A DNA stretch of 64,000 nt. Source: Nemertoderma westbladi. Lineage: Eukaryota > Xenacoelomorpha > Nemertodermatida > Nemertodermatidae. The notes under the pieces are model-generated. The model had not been told where the DNA came from. It worked only from the letters and a program-made list of their open reading frames with translations, and searched no databases. The DNA is taken from assembly GCA_032718475.1 (NCBI GenBank), contig JAUCBJ010008238.1, positions 1 to 64,000 on the forward strand. The letters run 5' to 3'. Of the stretch, positions 24,459 through 34,931 are shown one piece after another. A program made the translations under genes and the position numbers. Numbering within the stretch: the first letter of the stretch is position 1; every line of letters starts with the position of its first letter.

Positions 24459-24757
24459 ATAGTGGAGCCACTTCACCAGGCCGTTACCTCAACGTGTTAT
24501 TTATATTGAGCAAAATAATCGTGAAAAAACGACCTAAATAAGATTTAAGAAATGTAATTATTTATTCATGAATTATTTATTAAATTCTCGACAACAATTC
24601 TATTTTCCGGAATCAGTATTCCGTGGTACTTATATAAAATTTTAGATATAATATTGGCCTACTATAATACATGACCAAGTCCATATAATCAGGATTGTTT
24701 ACCATTAAACGAAAACGGACTATTTCAATCTATTCCAAATAACAAAATGGCAAGCTT

Positions 24758-25108
24758 AGCTAACCGCGGTGCCGGTAGCTAACCGCGGTGCCGGTAGCTA
24801 ACCGCGGTACCGGTAGCTAACAGCGGTACCGGTAGCTAACAGCGGTACCGGTAGCTAACAGCGGTACCGGTAGCTAACAGCGGTACCGGTAGCTAACAGC
24901 GGTACCAGTAGCTAACAGCGGTACCGGTAGCTAACCGCGGTGCCGGTAGCTAACCGCGGTGCCGGTAGCTAACCGCGGTACCGGTAGCTAACAGCGGTAC
25001 CGGTAGCTAACAGCGGTACCGGTAGCTAACAGCGGTACCGGTAGCTAACAGCGGTACCGGTAGCTAACAGCGGTCGGTACCGGTAGCTAACCGCGGTGCC
25101 GGCAGCTA
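24758..25108. repeat. 19-bp minisatellite, about 18 copies
   Basis: Unit AGCTAACMGCGGTRCCGGT. Units alternate between CCGCGG and CAGCGG, and between GGTGCC and GGTACC. Each holds nested palindromes (AGCT, CCGCGG, GGTACC, ACCGGT). CpG-rich in an AT-rich background. Confidence 0.96.
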
Positions 25109-25398
25109 AAATGGTAAAAATATTGAAGTAAAGTACACCATATCCCAGCATTGAATCTACTTTATTTCAAGACGAAATTCACGCTAATAAGAATAATAAG
25201 AAAATACATATATCATTAAAATACATGCCAAGTTTATTTAAGAGAGCCAAACCTCCCAGCAAGTTACCTAGCTATTTACTGCACAACAGCTTGGCGGCTT
25301 GATAAATCTTATAAATTAATTAAGGAGAGTTTTTTTTAAATAAAATATGAAATCACCCAAAGAAATTGTTAGTATATTACAAAGAGAAGATAACAGGG

Positions 25399-27178
25399 GC
25401 GGCTGCTACCGTTATGTCTCCAATAACACAGGCGGCAGCTGCGCTGCCGTTATTTCTCCAATAACACAGGCGGCTGCTGCTGTTATGTCCCCAATAACAC
25501 AGGCGGCTGCTGCCGTTATGTCTCCAATAACACAGGCGGCTGCTGCCGTTATGTCTCCAATAACACAGGCGGCTGCTGCCGTTATGTCCCCAATAACACA
25601 GGCGGCTGCTGCCGTTATTTCTCCAATAACACAGGCGGCTGCTGCCGTTATGTCCCCAATAACACAGGCGGCAGCTGTGCCGCCGTTATTTCTCCAATAA
25701 CACAGGCGGCTGCTGCCGTTATGTCCCCAATAACACAGGCGGCAGCTGCGCTGCCGTTATTTCTCCAATAACACAGGCGGCTGCTACCGTTATGTCCCCA
25801 ATAACACAGGCGGCAGCTGCGCTGCCGTTATTTCTCCAATAACACAGGCGGCTGCTGCTGTTATGTCCCCAATAACACAGGCGGCAGCTGCGCTGCCGTT
25901 ATTTCTCCAATAACACAGGCGGCTGCTGCCGTTATGTCCCCAATAACACAGGCGGCTGCTACCGTTATGTCCCCAATAACACAGGCGGCTGCTGCCGTTA
26001 TTTCTCCAATAACACAGGCGGCTGCTGCCGTTATGTCCCCAATAACACAGGCGGCTGCTGCCGTTATTTCTCCAATAACACAGGCGGCTGCTGCCGTTAT
26101 GTCCCCAATAACACAGGCGGCAGCTGTGCCGCCGTTATTTCTCCAATAACACAGGCGGCTGCTGCCGTTATGTCCCCAATAACACAGGCGGCAGCTGCGC
26201 TGCCGTTATTTCTCCAATAACACAGGCGGCTGCTACCGTTATGTCCCCAATAACACAGGCGGCAGCTGCGCTGCCGTTATTTCTCCAATAACACAGGCGG
26301 CTGCTGCTGTTATGTCCCCAATAACACAGGCGGCAGCTGCGCTGCCGTTATTTCTCCAATAACACAGGCGGCTGCTGCCGTTATGTCCCCAATAACACAG
26401 GCGGCTGCTACCGTTATGTCCCCAATAACACAGGCGGCTGCTGCCGTTATTTCTCCAATAACACAGGCGGCTGCTGCCGTTATGTCCCCAATAACACAGG
26501 CGGCAGCTGCCGTTATTTCTCCAATAACACAGGCGGCTGCTGCCGTTATGCCTCCAATAACACAGGCGGCTGCTGCCATTATGCCTCCAATAACTCAGGC
26601 GGCTGCTGCCGTTATGCCTCCAATGACACAGGCGGCTGCTGCCGTTATGTCTCCAATAACACAGGCGGCTGCTGCCGATATGCCTCCAATAACTCAGGCG
26701 GCTGCTGCCGTTATGCCTCCAATAACACAGGCGGCTGCTGCCATTATGCCTCCAATAACTCAGGCGGCTGCTGCCGTTATGGCTCCAATAACACAGGCGG
26801 CTGCTGCCGTTATGCCTCCAATAACACAAGCGGCTGCTGCCGTTATGCCTCCAATAACACAAGCGGCTGCTGCCGTTATGCCTCCAATAACTCAGGCGGA
26901 TGCTGCCGTTATGCCTCCAATAACACAGACGGCTGCTGCCGTTATGCCTCCAATAACTCAGGCGGCTGCTGCCGTTATGCCTCCAATAACACAGGCGGCT
27001 GCTGCCGTTATGCCTCCAATAACTCCAGGCGGCTGCTGCCGTTATGCCTCCAATAACTCCAGGCGGCTGCTGCCGTTATGTCTCCAAGAACACAGGCGGC
27101 TGCTGCCGTTATGCCTTCAATAACACATACGGCTGCTGCCGTTATGGCTCCAATAACACAGGCGGCTGCTGCCGTTAT
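25399..27178. repeat. 33-bp minisatellite, about 54 units
   Basis: Unit GTTATGTCCCCAATAACACA plus GGCGGCTGCTGCC. The left two thirds mixes TCCCC and TTTCTCC units and 37-bp variants with GCAGCTGCGCTGCC; from about 26540 most units have GCCTCC. Because 33 is divisible by three, both strands stay open for long stretches (up to 246 codons on plus, 207 on minus). Start context and flanking exons are missing, so it is treated as non-coding. Confidence 0.96.
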
Positions 27179-27391
27179 ATAGAAAAATCACGGTATAAAA
27201 TGCAATACTGGAATAGACTTTAATAAGCAAATATATTTCATGCAATTAAAAAAAAAGAAATTCACTAAAATAGTCGACAAACACTAACATCATTAAAAGA
27301 AACGAAGTTAAATCAAATTTATAAAAATAATATGTTATAGCACCGAATAGATGATTGACACTTCAGTTACTGTGGGGAGAAAGGCTTAGTA

Positions 27392-27549
27392 GAAATTGGT
27401 AGAAGTGAGTAGAAACTAAGTCCACCTTGGTAGAAACTAAGTGCACCTTGGTAGAAACTAAGTCCACCTTGGTAGAAACTAAGTGCACCTTGGTAGAAAC
27501 TAAGTGCACCTTGGTAGAAACTAAGTCCACCTTGGTAGAAACTAAGTCC
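27392..27549. repeat. 21-bp minisatellite, about 7.5 copies
   Basis: Unit GTAGAAACTAAGTSCACCTTG, alternating GTCCACC and GTGCACC. Confidence 0.95.
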
Positions 27550-28121
27550 GTGAAACTACGGTTGTAATAATAATAAACATCATTGTGCGAAAAGTAGCAC
27601 TTTTCGGCGTTATGACCCTGAGAGTATTTATGTACTGAAAGAGCGCAGCGAGGAGGTTTACATAAACAAACAGTCATAAACACTGAATAGTGGACTCTAT
27701 CATACAACGATGTATTATAGGTTATTTTGTTACATTAAGTCAACTTATCGGCGTTCTTTACACAATTAATTGTATTTACTGTAGCAACTGTATGGGGGTG
27801 AATAATAAATAGAATTAGCCGACAATGGTTATCATCAATGGAGAATACTCAATAAGTGTACTAGAAGTTTATTGTTACTAAAGTTGTGAATGTTTTGCTG
27901 CGTCACCAGTTGACATAATGTAGCGAAAAACATTTATGTCTGAGAAATTCAAATTATGTCACTAAAAAATGTATAAAAAACCCAGAAAGTAACTGGAATA
28001 GTAACCGTAATAGTAACTGGAAATTAGTGAGAGAAAATAATTAATATTTAAATTTAGTTTAGTATTTACATAAAACAAACGTAATTATATGTGAAACCGA
28101 AAGTAACTGAATATAAAACGA
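27550..28121. other. 3' flank of the ZIP gene
   Basis: AT-rich, no coding sequence recognised. It presumably holds the 3' UTR of the minus-strand transporter gene. Confidence 0.5.
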
Positions 28122-29204
28122 TTAATTACCAGCTGAGTTCTGTGAGATACAAGATGAGGGCTGATCCATATCGTCTGAGAGAAACATAATGCCGGTCATT
28201 ACGCAGAGACCGGTGATCATAGCGAGGAGTTTGAGTAGCCGGTCCCGCGGATGGTTCATCTCGTGGGGAAGAACTTCGAAGAAGGTCACATAGAGGAAGG
28301 TGCCGGTAGCTAAACCCTGAAGGATGCCGTTGGAAAGAGAGTGAGTGAGAGAGGAGGTGAAGTCCTCCACGGCTAAACCGAGAGCGATTCCTATAGGAGA
28401 GGAGAGCGAGAATCCCACGACACTGCGGAGGATAGCCGCCGTACTCAGTTTACTCTGCACCAAATTCATTCCTAAACTGAAACCTAAAACCGATTTGTGA
28501 ATAGCGATGGCCGCGAATATCGCGAATACATCCTCCGACGTGGATTGCAGTCCTACAGCCAGCCCCTCGAACACAGAGTGTAGCGAGAGAGCGACTAGTA
28601 GCAGCATAGAGCGTAGAATCGAGTGATTAATCGGTTCGTCTGGCGCCGTTGTCGGTCTGTCGGATATACCGACAATGGAACCGTCGCTGGCGTTCCCGCT
28701 GGTCGTCCCGGCAACTAGCGGACGACGAGACTCGTCTGTTTCCCATTCCGTCTCGCTGAACGGAGAGAACCGTTTCATCCTGGTCTGTATGTTCGTCTCC
28801 TTGGCAGCGAGGACGCACTGCTCAACCGAGAGGATGACAAAGAACCCGATTATAGTGATGAACTCGGCTATAGGGAATCCGACGTAGTGAACTACATTAA
28901 GTTCAGAGAACGCTTCGGCCATCTTATTGCGGACCTCTGGTAGGAGGTCTAGGAGACAAGTTCCGATAAAGACCCCGCCCGCAAAGCAGCTAAGGAGACT
29001 GACGATGCGTCGGCGGGTCAGTTTGGTGCAATGGAATCGAGTTGGTCGTTCGTTGATCGGTTCCAGAGATTCTCCCCGGGAACGGACCGTCCGACCGCTA
29101 TTCCGGTGTTTACGAGGTACAACTCGTAGCGGAATTAAACCGAATATTACAGTTAATATTAATACGCTGATTAAGGTTATAACTTTAGCAATTCGCACAT
29201 CCAT
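28122..29204 (-). CDS. SLC39A1-like: ZIP family zinc transporter (SLC39A1/2/3-like)
   Basis: A 360-residue single-exon ORF with eight hydrophobic segments at roughly residues 7-29, 68-90, 104-130, 196-217, 226-248, 258-280, 290-312 and 325-345, the ZIP topology. TM4 carries SLHSVFEGLAVGLQ and TM5 AIHKSVLGFSLG, whose His and Glu residues form the metal site; TM7 has GTFLYVTFFEVLPHE. These signatures match subfamily II (ZIP1/2/3), which imports Zn2+ into the cytosol, usually across the plasma membrane. The loop between TM3 and TM4 (about 131-193) is acidic/Ser-rich and lacks the usual His cluster. Intact, no frameshift, no intron; an ancestral retrocopy is possible but the upstream region shows no obvious poly(A) or TSD. 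Which of ZIP1/2/3 is closest cannot be said by eye. Confidence 0.95.
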   Translation of the reverse strand: MDVRIAKVITLISVLILTVIFGLIPLRVVPRKHRNSGRTVRSRGESLEPINERPTRFHCTKLTRRRIVSLLSCFAGGVFIGTCLLDLLPEVRNKMAEAFSELNVVHYVGFPIAEFITIIGFFVILSVEQCVLAAKETNIQTRMKRFSPFSETEWETDESRRPLVAGTTSGNASDGSIVGISDRPTTAPDEPINHSILRSMLLLVALSLHSVFEGLAVGLQSTSEDVFAIFAAIAIHKSVLGFSLGMNLVQSKLSTAAILRSVVGFSLSSPIGIALGLAVEDFTSSLTHSLSNGILQGLATGTFLYVTFFEVLPHEMNHPRDRLLKLLAMITGLCVMTGIMFLSDDMDQPSSCISQNSAGN

Positions 29205-29850
29205 GATTGCCGGAATGATAGAATTTGGGCCTATTGATTATTACAATTACCGGTAATTTCCAAACATAAACATAACATCAAATAAAATCAGTTTCAAACA
29301 ATTAGGTACCGTAAAATGGGGCTACTTTGCCCACTTGGCCCAAAGTTGATGGCGTCGACGCGACGGTTGTTAAATATGTCTATACTTTGAATAAGGTCAA
29401 TATGAATGTATCCATAGGGTACTCCAGTAATTATTTTATGTGATAAAACTTTACTTTGTTGCTTTTTTTTGTGTTTGCATATAGTTTCCTGCATTGGGCA
29501 AAGTTGCCCCACTTGTGGACAACTTTGCCCATCACAGTTTTTTCATAGCAAATTACACAATTTTCGCCATATTTTCCCTAAACTTTGTCTTACAATTTGT
29601 AGAATATTCACTAGTTTAGGCAAAATTGACATAAATCAGGACAACTTTGCCCACTGGCAAGATTAAAAAAAAACCCTAACCCAATTCACCATCGCATAGT
29701 GAAATGGGAGGCATTACTGTATATATGAACATATATAACAAAGAACTTATACTAATAACAGACTAATGCCAGAATGCACAAACACTATTAAGAATATAAT
29801 TTCATATTCATATAAGAAATATTGCATATAAACAAACTACAGTATATAAA
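29205..29850. other. Region with repeated TTTGCCC/GGGCAAA motifs
   Basis: Upstream of the ZIP gene. TACTTTGCCCACTTGGCCC (29323), GGGCAAAGTTGCCCCACTTG (29497), ACAACTTTGCCCA (29520, 29640) recur in both orientations. Similar strings appear in the LINE-B 5' region (about 55450-55520). No gene seen. Confidence 0.5.
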
Positions 29851-29869
29851 CGAAGTTGAAGCTCAGTTA

Positions 29870-30150
29870 TTTAGAAAACAGTATGCTAGAGTTCAAGTTC
29901 ACGTTCCATGCACAAGCAGTTCAAAATCAAAACAATAGGCATAAGCTATACCGGTATATAGAGTTCAAGTTCACGATCGAAGAGATCGAAAACAGGTTCA
30001 AGTTCACTTTGCGGGAGATCAAAATCAAAACAATAAGCTAGAGTTCCAGTTCACGATCCAAGAGTTAGAAAAGAGTTAAAGTTCACATTGCAGGAGTTTG
30101 AAATCAAAATGATAAGCTGCTAGAGTTCAAGTTCACGATCCAGGAGTTCG
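29870..30150. repeat. 72-82-bp degenerate tandem repeat overlapping a transposase 3' end
   Basis: Four units marked by GTTCAAGTTCACGATCSAAG, with the CACGWTC core near 29900, 29972, 30051 and 30133. The rightmost unit is the end of the transposase reading frame (E-L-E-L-L-D-R-E-L-E-L), so the array grew from the coding end outward. Confidence 0.7.
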
Positions 30151-32052
30151 AGTTCGAAATTCCAATCAGCGAACAATTCTATAGGACTGCTGTGACCACT
30201 CATTGGGCTAGCGGGTAATATTTCATCAAAATCACAAATACCTGCAATTGTCCCCTCACTGCTATCAGTGGCAGCAGACGTATTACTATCATCATGGCTA
30301 TCTGAGATATCAGGCCAGCATTCACTGCTAACAGATGAGTCAGAACTCGATACAATTTCATCATCAGACTGTTGTGGGAATAAATTCCTTCCTGCCCTTC
30401 TCCCAATCACCTCCTGCAACCTTTGACTGTGAGTATTTCCACGTCCTCGAGCACCCTGACCATGACCACAACTGCGCCCTCGACCCCGATTTTGATTCTC
30501 CTTATCTTTCCTTTGAATGTATGTCTTCGGCAGACACTGATTTACCAGCTGGTACATCCAATTTGTAACGTTTCGATTTTGAATGGGGTGCATTTCTTCT
30601 TGAGAGCTGAAGATATTCCAGTAGGGAACTCGAGATAAGTTTGCTGGCATTGGTTCTCGGTGACTGCAGTACAGTGGAACTTGATGTCAATGATGATAGA
30701 GTGACTGGAATGGGTTCCCCCATTGCCAGAATGACTGGTGTGGATGTTGTTGATTCCACTGGTGCCTGTGCGACCAGTATGGATTCCCCTGGGGTAAGAG
30801 CAGATGGCGTGGGTGCCACCTGATTGGGTGGGGGAGTGGGTGATGATGTATATCCTGGAAGTTTCTTTAACACCTGCGTCGAATCTAATGGAACAATACC
30901 AGTTGCTCGGAAACCGGATTTCAGATTCTTTGCTGCTGCTCCATTCTCATGAAGTTTCTGGATGAGCTGGTCAAGAAGTTTAGGGAAACATTGCTTCTCA
31001 AGTGAGGTGCTACCTGGATTTTTTGTTTTATATTGATCAAGTATTTGGTGCCAATGACACTTTAGTGGTCTGAAGAATGCCACGTCTAGAGGTTGGGTGA
31101 GATGGGTACTGTTTCTTGGGAGAAACACAAAATTTATGTTGTTATCAGCACATTGTTGAATGACCCCCTCACTTATATGGGCACTTAAATTATCCCCGAT
31201 TATGACCTTATTTCCCTCCAGAGACTTTGCCCAAGGCAAAACGATTGTCAGGAACCACTCCTCAAAGGATGGTTCATCCATCCAACCACTGACTGTTTGG
31301 GCAAAGCGTGTATTTGGAGGCCCCCCTTGACACCAGTTGGCCCACAAAATAGCACAAATGCTTGGACTTATAGATCACATACACACCCAACAGTTGTCCA
31401 TCTGCACTCCCTGAGAACATGAGGCTGATCGCCCCCTTGGAATAATTTTGAACTTTTTCAGGATATTTAACTCCTCTTTTAAACAGTAATTTCTTTGACC
31501 CTGGGTTATCAGTGATGTTTGTTTCGTCATAATTAAGGACATTTGTGGCAGGAATCCCCTCTAAAGTTACCTGAAGGTGTTCAAAGTAGGCAGAAATATC
31601 TGCCGGTCCAACTGCAGCCCTGGCACGTTTGATATTTTGGCACAGACGAAGTGAAAGCTGATCCTTATTTCTTTCCGTAAATAGTAGTGCCCATTCCCTA
31701 CCAGGTAGATTATCGATAAAAGCATCTACTTTCCTTCCACAGCGGTTCAAATAATTTCTAACTGGATTCGTAAATCCATCATCGATAAGGGCATGCCCCA
31801 GTCTGCACAAATGGATAAGTGGTTGACAATTGATGTCTCCTCATATCGCATTAGAATATTTGGATGCCCAACTTGCTTACCATGTTGTCCATGAAGTTGA
31901 TTTAGGATCGTTCTACGTGGAATCCGGAATTGTGCCTCAGCTTGGCGACTACTTAAGCCATTCTCCATTGCCTCCACTGCATCCTTCAACTTACTATCTG
32001 TATAGTCACGATACTTTCTAGAACCAAGTTTACGCTTTCTATTTCTAACCAT
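30120..32052 (-). pseudogene. pogo/Tigger-like transposase, frameshifted
   Basis: DDE transposase spread over several minus-strand frames. The N-terminus (31747-32052) has a psq-type helix-turn-helix (YTDSKLKDAVEAMENGLSSR). The middle (31274-31810) has the first catalytic Asp in NYDETN plus K-Y-P-E-K-V-Q-N and F-S-G-S-A-D-G. The next frame (30502-31347) has the second Asp in VIIGDNLSAH and the third in THLTQPLDVAFFRPLK. The tail (30120-30650) is low-complexity, Arg/Gly then Ser/Asp-rich. Frame changes fall near 31790, 31340 and 30510-30600, so the protein is broken although every catalytic residue survives. Terminal inverted repeats were not found. Transposase of the HTH_psq + DDE_1 type; the exact family needs comparison. 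Confidence 0.85.
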
Positions 32053-32121
32053 TATTGTAATGACAAATTATGTAAAAACAATAACAAATACACCAAACAA
32101 TGTACCGGTATAATTAACCGA

Positions 32122-34136
32122 TACACGCAGGGCGACCCACTAGCAATGGGTGGATATGGTTGCTCCTCGTTGCCACTGATCTGGGTTCTCCGCAGCATTG
32201 CAGCTTCTTCACAGGCGGTGCAGGCGGCTGTCGCGCCCGCAACGGACTCGGCCGTTCCTCCGAATTCACCGGCGGTGCAGGTGCAGGCGTTTGTCACGCC
32301 CGTAACGGACTCGATTGTTCCCCCGATTTCACTGGCAGTGCAGGCGGTTGTCGCGCCAGTAACGGACTCGGTCATTCCTCTGACTTCACCAGCGGTGCAG
32401 GCGTCAGTCGCGCCTGTAACGGACTCAATTGTTCCTCCGACTTCACCGGCGGTGCAGGTGGTTGTCGCACCAGTAACGGAGTCTGTCATTCCTCCGACTT
32501 CACCGCGGTGCAGGCTGATGTCGCGCCCCTAAAGGACTCGGTCGTTCCCCTGACTTCACCGGCTGTGCAAGAACCATGCAACAAGCGCTCGGAATGCTGC
32601 CAGTGTTGGTACGCTGACGATGCCTCGGCTGTTGGCAGACTGGCAGCTGTACATCGGTGGTGGCTGATGCTGAAAGAATTCGGCCCCTCAATCGGATACT
32701 TCCCTGAGCCGAGTAAGAGCCAGTTGGTTATCAAACATGGACTGGAAGACGCTGCCCACGAGATATTCGGCTGCAGCGGTGTCTGGATATCTCATGGCCA
32801 CCGCTTTCTTGGAGGCTATGTTGGTGACGCCGTTGGCAAGCGTGCGTTTCTAGCGGAGAAGGTGTCTGGCTGGACGAAGTCCATCGACATCCTAGCGGAC
32901 GTCGCGACAGAGTTCCCTCAGACAGCCCACTCAGCGATGAGCCGCTGTCTGCAAGCTGAGTGGGACTACATCCTCCGGGTGTGCAACCAACACGAGTCAG
33001 AACTCGCTCCGATCCGGTCGATGATGTTCAACCAATACATCCCCTCTCTCTTCGGTTCGACCCCCAGCCCGGCCCTCGATCGGCTCCTGCTTCTCCCGGT
33101 CCGACACGGTGGTCTGGGCATCCGGGACCCCATCGAGTGATCCGGGCCGGCCCATCTCGCATCGACTTCCGGTACTGCGAGGGTTGTGGAGGCCATAGAG
33201 ACTGGCGGGCGTCTCCACGTTGCTGACCACGTCGCCTGCCTCAAGACAGCCCTTGTCGAGTCAGACACAGGACGCCGCCTGTAAGACCAAATTCGAGGCC
33301 TCCCTGGCGGCGTTCCCACCTGATCAGCGCCGAACTGTCAGCCGGGCGGCGAAATACAAGACTGGTGGATGGCTCTCCGCGCAACCCTCGCCCATAGACC
33401 ACACCAACCTGGACCCGCAGTCTTTTCAGGACAACCTCGCGTTGCGGTATAGTACCCCCCCCCCCCAGACCTTCCAGTAAACTGCGAGGGCTGCGGCGAG
33501 CCCTACGACACTGCGCACGCTCTCAGCTGCAAGGTCGGAGGGCTAGTTATTCGCCGGCACAATGAGATCCGGGACGTGTTTGGTGACCTTCTTGCGTAGG
33601 TCTTCGGTGCGACTAACGTCGAGCGGGAGGTCACCCTGGCCGAAGGTCACCTGGTCTCGGATGGGCAGGCGGTGGAGGGGGTGAGGGCGGATTTGGTATC
33701 CAGGGGTGTTTGGGCGAACCAGGTAGTGGCATCTTTCGACGCATCGATTATAAATCTCGACGCCACTTCCTATGTTCGCTCAAACGCCTCAACGGAGACC
33801 TTACTCGCCCAGAGGGAGCGGGTCAAGCGGGCCCACTACCAGGAGGCCTGCGAATCCCGCAGGATGCACTTCACCCCGTTGGTGTGTTCCACCGACGGTG
33901 TGTGGGGTGCGGAGGTGGCTGTATTCATCCGGCACCTTGCGGAGACCCTATGCTCTAAGAGGGTCGGGATGAGACAGCGGGGTTTGGGAGAGGTTTTGGG
34001 TGCGGTGAGGCAGCGGCTGCAGTTTGGTCTCCTTCAGGCAACCTCTTTGTGCCTCCGGGGTGGTAGGAGGCCGTGGCGGGGCCTCGGGTTTGGGGGTGGG
34101 GCGGGGATTCGGGGTGTTGACCCAGATATGTACTGA
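32122..34136 (+). pseudogene. LINE reverse transcriptase fragment with internal minisatellite
   Basis: Begins with Y-T-Q-G-D-P-L-A-M-G (RT motif B) followed by L-P-L-I, then a run of ~60-bp tandem repeats (32203-32570), then in another frame Q-C-W-Y-A-D-D-A-S-A (motif C), the thumb region (G-Y-F-P-E-P-S-K-S-Q-L) and G-G-L-G-I-R-D. After frameshifts near 33140-33700 the C-terminal part (R-M-H-F-T-P-L-V-C-S-T-D-G) ends at 34136. In relatives motifs B and C lie a few dozen residues apart, so the repeat array is an insertion inside the palm. Fingers and part of the palm are absent. Non-functional. Confidence 0.8.
32203..32570. repeat. ~57-66-bp minisatellite inside the LINE RT
   Basis: Six to seven units of GTGCAGGCGGTTGTCGCGCC then AGTAACGGACTCGGTCATTC then CTCCGACTTCACCGGC. 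In the motif B frame it encodes repeated A-V-Q-A-V-V-A-P-V-T-D-S-V-I-P-P-T-S-P. A shortened last unit shifts the frame. Confidence 0.92.
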
Positions 34137-34613
34137 TTACATATCTGTTTCTTTATTGTAAATTATTTATTGTTAACCTGTGCTTCAACCTTAATTATTC
34201 TACTTAATTAATTTGTGATCATTTGTGCTTCGCCTGATTTTATATTTTAGAATTTTTTTATAGTGTCTTAATATCAGAGATTGATATGAAGTTATTAAAT
34301 GTCTGTTATGATTATTCCAAAAAAAAAAAAAAAAAAAATGTACCGGTATAAAGGTATTGTCCAACATAACATATAGGATTACCCCTAAAGCTAAGCCATC
34401 TTGCGAACAATTATAATTACACTATGGCTAGTTATATAGACCTATTCTGATATTGGCTTCCGACAATCTGACAATATTATGGCTTCCGACACACACACAG
34501 ACTTTTGGAAAACGGCCATAGTATAATTACAGAATTATGTAATGAATGAATTACGCCATGATATTGGCAAATAACAATATACATAAAATATATAGCAATA
34601 TATTATAAATATA

Positions 34614-34931
34614 TTAAAATAAATTAAAATGTACAAGATTCCTACTCGTCTTCCGCCCACGTTGAGATTGATTTCCGGTTAGAGGGGCAAGATAATATGT
34701 GGTAGAGTGGTGCTGAGTTCCTGCAGAGTTTACATATGCAAGTTTCAAGAGGATCATGATAGCCATCGGTGCAACACAGTTTATAATGAATGCCATGTAT
34801 AGCCAATCTCGTAATGAGGTGCCTGTTGTGTTGCATTGGTTCTACCCAGCTCCTAGAAGTAAAACCTGGACCTGAGAGGAACTCATTAGATATCTCCTGT
34901 ACTTTTGCGTCAACATTCTTTCTATATAGTT
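34614..34931 (-). pseudogene. LINE-A, 3' part (C-terminal Cys motif), cut off by LTR element
   Basis: Minus-strand frames here give R-K-N-V-D-A-K, L-I-T-R-L-A-I-H-G and C-K-L-C-R-N ... H-I-L-S-C-P, a LINE ORF2 C-terminal zinc motif. The frame directly continues that of 46842-47051 across the LTR element through the target duplication tagtt, so the two are halves of one LINE gene. Confidence 0.8.

Larger units (their letters stand above)
32113..34338 (+). mobile_element. LINE copy with poly(A) tail and 13-bp TSD
   Basis: Plus-strand retrotransposed copy of about 2.2 kb. The target duplication atgtaccggtata lies at 32100-32112 and 34338-34350, and an A run of about 18 (34321-34338) precedes the right copy. 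The insertion starts just before an RT motif B, so it is 5'-truncated. It is much more GC-rich (CpG-containing) than its surroundings. Confidence 0.88.
32068..34391 (-). repeat. LINE-B-type 3' UTR fragment, split by a LINE insertion
   Basis: The 45 bp before the insertion (32068-32112) and the 41 bp after it (34351-34391) together match the continuous sequence at 51566-51651 in the LINE-B 3' region. This is the paralogous empty site for the inserted element at 32113-34337. Confidence 0.8.

Noticed and set aside
26239-26862. 207-codon minus ORF (C-Y-W-R-H-N-G-S-S-R-L period)
   Set aside because: Opposite-strand reading of the 33-bp array.
32966-33319. Minus-strand ORFs opposite the GC-rich LINE RT
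   Set aside because: Shadows of the RT reading frame in GC-rich sequence; no recognisable domain.
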